Of a stretch of DNA of 20,550 nucleotides, positions 15,376 to 20,550 are shown one piece after another. The stretch comes from Saprospiraceae bacterium. GTDB lineage: Bacteria; Bacteroidota; Bacteroidia; Chitinophagales; Saprospiraceae. The notes beneath the pieces were generated by a model. It had not been told where the DNA came from, made no database searches, and saw only the letters and a program-made list of their open reading frames with translations. Where the stretch lies: the NCBI GenBank assembly GCA_013361075.1, contig JABWAJ010000027.1, forward strand, positions 1 through 20,550, in the 5' to 3' direction. Position 1 is the stretch's first letter. The number at the start of each line of letters is the position of its first letter. A program made the position numbers and the translations under genes.

Positions 15376-15396
15376 CCCTTCAGGTGCCTGAAAGGG
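15376..15396 (+). terminator. Bulged hairpin, possible terminator of the lectin-like gene
   Basis: CCCTTCAGG, a very short loop, then CCTGAAAGGG: a stem with one unpaired A, 45 bases after the stop codon. Only a short T stretch follows, so termination is uncertain. Confidence 0.3.
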
Positions 15397-15470
15397 AGCC
15401 TTTAGGGGCGTCCAGGGCTTTTGGACATCGGAAAATGCAAAAAAATGCGTACCCCGTTTTGGGTAAATAC

Positions 15471-15501
15471 TTGCCCCAAACCTGCAAAATCCTTACCTTT
15501 G
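15471..15501 (+). promoter_or_regulatory. Promoter of the arginine operon
   Basis: TTG (15471-15473), 20 bases, then TACCTTTG (15494-15501), an exact TAnnTTTG. Transcription should begin near 15508, giving a leader of about 125 bases that contains the double palindrome at 15538-15570. Confidence 0.6.
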
Positions 15502-15537
15502 TACCCATTCTAACTGCGAATAAAACCAATCTTTTCC

Positions 15538-15570
15538 AAAGCTGTCAGCTTTTCTAAAGCTGACAGCTTT
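15538..15570. promoter_or_regulatory. Tandem near-palindromes forming a perfect hairpin in the arg leader
   Basis: AAAGCTGTCAGCTTT (15538-15552), TCT, AAAGCTGACAGCTTT (15556-15570). The arms are perfect complements, giving a 15-bp stem with a 3-base loop. Each arm is itself palindromic except for the middle base, so the DNA also reads as two operator-like sites 18 bp apart. It lies between the predicted transcription start and the first gene. A short, broken T stretch (CGCTTTTGAA) follows. Confidence 0.7.
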
Positions 15571-15593
15571 CGCTTTTGAAGGCAATCAGTTTT

Positions 15594-15608
15594 GCATTAA
15601 TTATTCAG
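15594..15608. promoter_or_regulatory. Possible ArgR-like operator
   Basis: The 15-base imperfect palindrome of pattern TGnATnAnTnATnCA sits about 25 bases before the first arg gene. Its right half carries ATTCA, as in the known ARG box; the left half matches poorly. Speculative, because the local regulator is unknown. Confidence 0.2.
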
Positions 15609-15633
15609 CATCTTAAACATTATCAGACAAGAA

Positions 15634-16344
15634 GTGAACGAAAACAAGCCGATAGTCAGGCTGGCAATGCCTGACGACGCACATTACGCCGAGCAGATTA
15701 CAACTGAAATGGAAGAATCTGCCAAGGCCAGGGGAACGGGTATCGCCAAACGTTCTCCTGATTATATCCGGCAAAAGATGGAAGAAGGCAAAGCAGTTAT
15801 CGCCCTGACGGAAGACGGAACCTGGGTGGGATTTTGCTATATTGAGGAATGGGAACACCGCAAATACGTCGCCAATTCGGGGCTTATTGTAGCCCCTGCT
15901 TTCCGGAAAACCGGCGTTGCTACCGAAATCAAACGCAAGATTTTTGAATTATCCCGGCAAAAATACCCCAACTCCAAAATTTTCGGCCTTACCACGGGCC
16001 TGGCAGTCATGAAAATCAACTCCGATCTGGGTTACGAACCGGTGACGTATTCGGAACTGACCAGCGACGAAACATTCTGGAAAGGCTGCCAAAGTTGCAT
16101 CAACTATGACATCCTGATGAGCAAAGAGCGAAAAAACTGCCTTTGTACAGCCATGCTCTTCGACCCGGTGGAAGCCGCTGAAAAACAGCACCAACTGATG
16201 CAAACTGCCGCACAGCAGAATGGGGCTACAATGCCTGAACAAAAAGAGAAACGGCATTTCAAAGGTAACTTAACCCTGTTTGCCCGCTGGGTCCGGTTCA
16301 AACAATACGTATTGCTCAAAGCTTCAAAAAAACGGAAAGTATGA
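15634..16344 (+). CDS. GNAT acyltransferase, likely N-acylglutamate synthase of the arginine operon
   Basis: A 236-residue protein starting at GTG; no in-frame ATG precedes it, and the first strand (PIVRLAMPDDA) begins only five residues in. The GNAT fold is visible, with the acyl-CoA loop VAPAFRKTGVATEI (86-99). A Cys-containing region follows, GCQSCINYDILMSKERKNCLC (C152, C155, C169, C171), then a basic, helical C-terminal tail. It is first in the operon and its stop overlaps the argG start by four bases (ATGA). No classical argA or argJ is present in the window, so the natural inference is that it performs the first step, acylating glutamate with acetyl-CoA or succinyl-CoA. That activity is not shown by the sequence alone; a regulatory acetyltransferase is the alternative. 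Confidence 0.75.
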   Translation: MNENKPIVRLAMPDDAHYAEQITTEMEESAKARGTGIAKRSPDYIRQKMEEGKAVIALTEDGTWVGFCYIEEWEHRKYVANSGLIVAPAFRKTGVATEIKRKIFELSRQKYPNSKIFGLTTGLAVMKINSDLGYEPVTYSELTSDETFWKGCQSCINYDILMSKERKNCLCTAMLFDPVEAAEKQHQLMQTAAQQNGATMPEQKEKRHFKGNLTLFARWVRFKQYVLLKASKKRKV

Positions 16345-17543
16345 AAAAGAAAAAAGTGGTACTCGCTTTCAGTGGTGGCCTGGATACTTCTTTTTGTGTG
16401 AAATACTTAGCAGAAGACCTGGGCTTTGAAGTACATACCATAACGGTCAACACCGGCGGATTCGACGCTGCTGAAGTAGACGCCATCGCCCTGCACGCCC
16501 GCAATCTCGGCGTAGCATCGCACCATATCGTGGATGAAACCCGGAATTATTACGATAAAGTCATCCGCTACCTCATTTATGGCAATGTTTTAAAAAACAA
16601 TACCTACCCGCTGAGTGTCAGCGCCGAGCGCATGTCGCAGGCTCTTGCCGTAGCCGGTTATGCCAAGTCTGTAGGAGCCGATGCTGTAGCCCACGGCAGT
16701 ACGGGCGCCGGCAATGACCAGGTTCGCTTCGACATGATTTTCCATATTCTGGTGCCGGGGATGGAGATCATGACCCCCATCCGGGATCTGAAATTGTCAC
16801 GGGAAGAGGAAATCAACTACCTGCATTCCAAAGGGGTTGAGGTTAGCTTTGAAAAAGCCATGTATTCCATCAACAAAGGCATTTGGGGTACTTCTGTGGG
16901 TGGAAAAGAAACCCTCCATTCGATGGGCATGCTACCGGAATCGGCCTGGCCTACGCAGGTTACCAAAAACGGCAGCGAAACCGCGACCCTTCGGTTTGAA
17001 AAAGGGGAGCTGGTTGCGGTGAATGACCTGGTATTTGACCACCCCGTTGAAGCGATTCAATACTTGCAGAACCTGGCAGGGCCGTACGGCATTGGCCGGG
17101 ATGTACACGTAGGCGACACCATCATCGGCATCAAAGGCCGGGTGGGATTTGAAGCAGCAGCGCCGATGCTGATCATCAAGGCGCACCATGCACTGGAAAA
17201 ACATGTGCTGACCAAATGGCAACTGTCCTGGAAAGAACAGCTGGCACAGTTTTATGGCAACTGGCTGCACGAAGGCCAGTATTTAGATCCGGTCATGCGC
17301 GACATCGAAGCATACCTGAGCAATGCCCAGCAATGCGTAACCGGAGAAGTTGCCATCGAGTTGTTTCCTTACCGCTTTCAAATCCTGGGCATCGAGTCGC
17401 CTTACGACCTGATGTCCTCCAAATTTGGAAAGTATGGAGAAATGAATCTGGGCTGGACCGGCGACGACGTGCGGGGGTTTTCCAAAATTTTTGGGAATCA
17501 GACAGCGATTCATCATCAGGTCAACCAGCATCATGAAAATTAG
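16341..17543 (+). CDS. argG: Argininosuccinate synthase
   Basis: A 400-residue cytosolic enzyme joining citrulline and aspartate with ATP to form argininosuccinate, the penultimate step of arginine synthesis. The N-terminal ATP-pyrophosphatase loop AFSGGLDTS is at 9-17. Also seen are AHGSTGAGNDQVRFD, the citrulline/aspartate-binding region, and ITPIRD-like text (MTPIRDLKLSREEE). Length agrees with the family. It begins inside the stop of the GNAT gene (ATGA overlap) and its end overlaps the argC start by 11 bases, showing tight translational coupling. Confidence 0.96.
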   Translation: MKKKKVVLAFSGGLDTSFCVKYLAEDLGFEVHTITVNTGGFDAAEVDAIALHARNLGVASHHIVDETRNYYDKVIRYLIYGNVLKNNTYPLSVSAERMSQALAVAGYAKSVGADAVAHGSTGAGNDQVRFDMIFHILVPGMEIMTPIRDLKLSREEEINYLHSKGVEVSFEKAMYSINKGIWGTSVGGKETLHSMGMLPESAWPTQVTKNGSETATLRFEKGELVAVNDLVFDHPVEAIQYLQNLAGPYGIGRDVHVGDTIIGIKGRVGFEAAAPMLIIKAHHALEKHVLTKWQLSWKEQLAQFYGNWLHEGQYLDPVMRDIEAYLSNAQQCVTGEVAIELFPYRFQILGIESPYDLMSSKFGKYGEMNLGWTGDDVRGFSKIFGNQTAIHHQVNQHHEN

Positions 17544-18504
17544 AGCAGGCATCATAGGCGGCGCGGGCTACACCGGAGGCGAAGCCATCCGGTTGCTGCT
17601 CCGGCATCCGAAAGTGGAACTGGGATTTGTTCACAGCAGAAGTTATGCCGGAAAGCCTTTGTATGCAGCGCATCCGGATTTGTTGGGCGATACGGAGCTT
17701 CGGTTCACCGATCAGGTTGAAAAAGACGTAGATGTACTTTTCCTTTGTCTGGGCCATGGCGAAAGCAAAGCCTGGATTGCGGAAACCCCTCTTCCCGCTT
17801 CAGTGAAAATTGTTGACTTAAGCCAGGACTTTCGACTTGGAGCCAGCGTTCCGGGGCGGGAATTTTGCTATGGCTTGCCGGAAATAAACCGAAACGCCAT
17901 CAGGCTGGCCGCAAACATCGCCAATCCGGGCTGTTTTGCCACCGCCATTGAACTGGGGCTTGCCCCACTGGCTGCTGCCGGATTGCTGTCATCAGTACAC
18001 ACCACAGGCATCACCGGGACAACCGGAGCCGGGCAGAAGCTCCAGGAAACGACGCATTTCAGTTGGCGCAGCAACAACATTTCTGCATACAAAACCCTGA
18101 CGCATCAGCACCTGCTGGAAATCAGGCGAATGCTGACGCAGTTGCAGCCCGGCTACGAAGCCCCGATTCATTTCATTCCCTGGCGGGGCGATTTTGCCCG
18201 GGGTATTTTCGTTAGCTCGTGTCTTGCAGCCGGGCCGTCCCTGACTGCCCTGCAAGAGGTGTACAAAGATTTCTATGCCAGCCATCCATTTACTCATGTT
18301 GCCGATGATCCCATTGACCTCAAGCAGGTGGTCAACACCAATAAATGTTTGATTTTTCTGGAAAAAGAAGGCGACCAGCTGGTGGTGCATGCTGCCATTG
18401 ACAACCTGTTGAAAGGCGCTTCAGGGCAAGCCGTTCAAAACATGAACCTGATGTTTGGATTTGAAGAAACGGATGGTTTACAATTAAAAAGCATTGTGTT
18501 TTAA
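17533..18504 (+). CDS. argC: N-acetyl-gamma-glutamyl-phosphate reductase
   Basis: A 323-residue NADPH-dependent reductase making the N-acyl glutamate semialdehyde. The start ATG at 17533 (MKIRAGIIGGAGYTGGE) was chosen over a frame opening at 17491 because the Rossmann strand begins right there. The catalytic cysteine is C134 in NPGCFATA, and H213 in APIHFIPWRGDFARGI is the expected general base. The middle text GQKLQETTHFSWRSNN and YKTLTHQHLLEI is typical of Bacteroidota ArgC. It overlaps argG by 11 bases and is followed by argD after 12. The acyl group on its substrate (acetyl or succinyl) cannot be told from sequence. Confidence 0.96.
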   Translation: MKIRAGIIGGAGYTGGEAIRLLLRHPKVELGFVHSRSYAGKPLYAAHPDLLGDTELRFTDQVEKDVDVLFLCLGHGESKAWIAETPLPASVKIVDLSQDFRLGASVPGREFCYGLPEINRNAIRLAANIANPGCFATAIELGLAPLAAAGLLSSVHTTGITGTTGAGQKLQETTHFSWRSNNISAYKTLTHQHLLEIRRMLTQLQPGYEAPIHFIPWRGDFARGIFVSSCLAAGPSLTALQEVYKDFYASHPFTHVADDPIDLKQVVNTNKCLIFLEKEGDQLVVHAAIDNLLKGASGQAVQNMNLMFGFEETDGLQLKSIVF

Positions 18505-18516
18505 ACCTGCGCGAGC

Positions 18517-19644
18517 ATGAACTTATTCGACGTTTACCCTCTGTTTCCCATCACGCCTGTACAGGCAAAGGGATCCTGGATATGGGACGATAAAGGGGTC
18601 AAATACCTCGACCTGTATGGTGGGCACGCCGTCATTTCCATCGGACATACGCATCCGCATTACGTGCAGGCGGTGACGGAGCAATTGCATAAAATTGCTT
18701 TTTATTCCAACAGTGTTCAAAATCCTTTGCAGGAACAGCTTGCCGAAAAATTGGGTGCGTTGTCGGGATATCCTGATTACCAGCTATTTTTATGCAATTC
18801 CGGGGCAGAAGCCAATGAAAATGCCCTAAAAATTGCTTCCTTCCAAACCGGAAGGAAAAAGGTCATTGCCTTTAAGAAAGCCTTCCACGGACGTACTTCC
18901 GGGGCCGTAGCTGCTACGGATAACCCTAAAATTGTTTCCCCTTTCAACAATGGCCATGAAGTTGTTTTTCTCCCGCTAAATGACGAAACAGCGTTGGTAG
19001 ATACACTGGATGAAACCGTTGCTGCTGTCATCATCGAAGGCATTCAGGGGGTTGGTGGCATTCAGGTACCTGAGGACTCCTTTTTGCAACTTCTGGAACG
19101 GCAATGCCAACAACACGGCGCCCTGCTTATACTGGACGAAATCCAATCGGGCTATGGCCGCACCGGTCGTTTTTTTGCACACCAGCACGCTGGTATCCGG
19201 CCCGACCTCATTACAATGGCGAAAGGTATGGGCAATGGCTTCCCTGTCGGCGGGGTGCTCATCAACAGCCGCATCCCGGCATGGAGTGGCATGCTGGGCA
19301 CGACATTCGGGGGCAATTATTTAGCCTGTGTGGCCTCATTGGCCGTATTGGAAGTCATCGAATCGGAGCGCCTGATGGAAAATGCCGGATCACAAGGTGC
19401 CTGGTGCATTGCAGCCCTGAAACAACAAAAATCTTTGCTGGATGTACGCGGCCGGGGTTTGATGATCGGTTTCGATTTGCCGGAAACGCAAAAAACGGTA
19501 CGGAACAACCTGCTGATGCAGCATCATATCTTCACCGGGGAGGCGAAGCCCAATGCCATCCGCTTGCTGCCTTCGCTTGCTGTGAGCCGGGAAGAACTGG
19601 AGTTGTTTATGGCTGCACTCGCGGATGAAATCATCGGGGTATGA
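18517..19644 (+). CDS. argD: Acetylornithine (or succinylornithine) aminotransferase
   Basis: A 375-residue class-III PLP aminotransferase, converting N-acyl glutamate semialdehyde to N-acylornithine with glutamate as amino donor. Visible are the cofactor-binding FLCNSGAEANENALKIA (91-107), AFHGRTSGA, the PLP-contacting Asp207 in LILDEIQSGYGRTG, and Schiff-base Lys236 in ITMAKGMGNGFPVGG. It is slightly shorter than the usual 390-400 residues but has all core motifs. It sits 12 bases after argC and 69 before argB. Ornithine or 4-aminobutyrate aminotransferase is possible by fold, but the operon context favours ArgD. Confidence 0.93.
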   Translation: MNLFDVYPLFPITPVQAKGSWIWDDKGVKYLDLYGGHAVISIGHTHPHYVQAVTEQLHKIAFYSNSVQNPLQEQLAEKLGALSGYPDYQLFLCNSGAEANENALKIASFQTGRKKVIAFKKAFHGRTSGAVAATDNPKIVSPFNNGHEVVFLPLNDETALVDTLDETVAAVIIEGIQGVGGIQVPEDSFLQLLERQCQQHGALLILDEIQSGYGRTGRFFAHQHAGIRPDLITMAKGMGNGFPVGGVLINSRIPAWSGMLGTTFGGNYLACVASLAVLEVIESERLMENAGSQGAWCIAALKQQKSLLDVRGRGLMIGFDLPETQKTVRNNLLMQHHIFTGEAKPNAIRLLPSLAVSREELELFMAALADEIIGV

Positions 19645-19713
19645 TTTTTTGTAAACGAAGGTAAATTGAAGAAGAAAGGCTGTACAAACCAGGATTTGAT
19701 AAAACAGATCATC

Positions 19714-20502
19714 ATGAAGTGCTTCATCATCAAAATAGGGGGCAATGTACTGGATGCCCCGGATGCGCTGGAAGAATTTCTGAAAGACTTTGCAGCCATT
19801 GATGCGCCGAAAATACTCGTGCATGGTGGTGGTAAAATCGCTACAAAAATCGGTGAAGCGCTGGGCATCGAATCCAAATATGTGGATGGCCGCCGGATTA
19901 CCGACGCCCGCACACTTGAATTGGTAACAATGGTTTATGGAGGGCTGGTCAACAAACAGCTTGTTGCCAAATTACAGGCAGCAGGTTGCAATGCCATTGG
20001 CCTGACTGGCGCGGATGGCAATGTACTCCCGGCACATAAGCGCCCCGTGAAAACCATTGACTACGGTTTCGTGGGCGATACCACTGCCGATGCAGTAAAT
20101 ACAGCCTGGTTGTACGAATTGCTGGCAGGTGGCACCACGCCGGTTTTTGCGCCATTGACCCACGACAATGCCGGCACCCTGCTCAACACCAATGCCGATA
20201 CCATTGCCTCCGTGCTGGCAATGGCCCTGAGCACCCGTTTTGAGGTCCGTCTGATTTTTTGTTTTGAAAAAAAAGGCGTTTTGCTGGATGTAAACGATCC
20301 GGATTCTGTCATCCGGCACCTGTCCTGGAGCGAATACAACAAATATTTGCTGGAAGGAGCTTTTGCTGACGGGATTTTGCCAAAACTTGAAAATGCGTAC
20401 TCGGCCATTCAGGCCGGGGTGCAGGAAGTGCTGATCGGAGATGCCGCTGATTTGATAAAAAATACCAGCGAAAAAACGGAAGGAACTTTGATTACGAATT
20501 AG
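19714..20502 (+). CDS. argB: Acetylglutamate (N-acylglutamate) kinase
   Basis: A 262-residue amino-acid kinase phosphorylating N-acylglutamate. The ATG at 19714 gives MKCFIIKIGGNVLD, placing the conserved KIGG phosphate-binding motif at the N-terminus as expected. A TTG at 19666 in the same frame would add 16 unconserved residues and was not used. Other motifs are ILVHGGGKIATKIGEALGI, YVDGRRITD (substrate side), GLTGADGN and the C-terminal ILPKLENAYSAIQAGVQEVLIG. Length is normal. There is no long N-terminal helix of the kind that gives hexameric, arginine-inhibited enzymes, so direct arginine feedback may be absent (inference). It is the last complete gene; the carbamoyltransferase, argE and argH presumably lie further on or elsewhere. 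Confidence 0.95.
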   Translation: MKCFIIKIGGNVLDAPDALEEFLKDFAAIDAPKILVHGGGKIATKIGEALGIESKYVDGRRITDARTLELVTMVYGGLVNKQLVAKLQAAGCNAIGLTGADGNVLPAHKRPVKTIDYGFVGDTTADAVNTAWLYELLAGGTTPVFAPLTHDNAGTLLNTNADTIASVLAMALSTRFEVRLIFCFEKKGVLLDVNDPDSVIRHLSWSEYNKYLLEGAFADGILPKLENAYSAIQAGVQEVLIGDAADLIKNTSEKTEGTLITN

Positions 20503-20550
20503 AGCTTGTTCGGGATTTCATGATTGAGCGAGAGTGAGGAAATTTTGTTT
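20503..20550. other. Right-edge noncoding sequence, possible end of a mobile repeat
   Basis: Forty-eight bases after the argB stop with no gene start. The segment opens with (G)AGCTTGTTCGGGATTTCA immediately at the stop codon, which resembles the style of insertion-sequence ends, but no partner end is in the window. Confidence 0.2.

Noticed and set aside
15450..15465. TACCC / GGGTA hairpin just before the arg promoter
   Set aside because: Only a 5-bp stem with a 6-base loop; could occur by chance and has no terminator tail.
15508..15633. Leader-peptide attenuator with arginine codons
   Set aside because: No ATG-started small frame rich in Arg codons occurs before the first gene.
17491..17532. 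Upstream argC start inside argG
   Set aside because: The added 14 residues precede the Rossmann strand and are simply argG coding sequence in another frame.
19666..19713. TTG start for argB
   Set aside because: The ATG at 19714 lies directly before the conserved KIGG motif; the extra residues are unlike ArgB.

Overview
The window looks like a chromosomal segment of a Bacteroidota bacterium, probably a gliding or T9SS-bearing member of the Saprospiria/Cytophagia type. The evidence is: a PorW/SprE type IX secretion lipoprotein; CarboxypepD_reg-like domains ending in the SusC-type signature (I/V)(V/I)xGY; promoter-like TTTG-N19-21-TAnnTTTG motifs, which are the Bacteroidota housekeeping consensus; and an arginine cluster starting with a GNAT enzyme ahead of argG. 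The finer placement is inference.

Layout. 1-2984 (+): an RND efflux permease cut by the left edge. 3099-5024 (+): a stand-alone, A/T-richer gene for a TIR domain followed by twelve Sel1-like repeats, with its own promoter candidate. 5038-9050: a divergent envelope-signalling module. An ECF sigma factor and an inner-membrane anti-sigma-like/TonB-C protein lie on the minus strand, and a secreted von Willebrand A (YfbK-type) protein lies on the plus strand. Both partners of the sigma factor carry a SusC-like CarboxypepD_reg domain without any barrel. 9051-9372: a gap between convergent genes filled by a long, imperfect, nested palindrome of about 227 bp. 9373-12330 (-): PorW/SprE, divergent from an M23 (LytM) metallopeptidase at 12506-13402 (+). 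13520-14125 (-): thymidine kinase. 14228-15331 (+): a secreted lectin-like protein of unknown role. 15332-15633: a regulatory gap with a good promoter and an unusual tandem near-palindrome. 15634-20502 (+): an arginine operon of GNAT acyltransferase, argG, argC, argD and argB, tightly packed.

How the genes work together. The arginine genes encode a plausible first acylation step, acylglutamate kinase, the reductase, the aminotransferase and argininosuccinate synthase. The carbamoyltransferase, deacylase and argH are not in the window. PorW and the M23 enzyme both belong to the envelope and share a divergent intergenic region. The sigma/TonB-C/vWA trio is best read as a cell-envelope signalling unit.

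The most unusual items are the TIR-Sel1 gene (a candidate NAD-cleaving sensor-effector), the arg leader double palindrome, the intergenic palindrome, and the transplanted SusC-type N-terminal domains. No tRNA, rRNA, CRISPR array or complete insertion sequence was seen.
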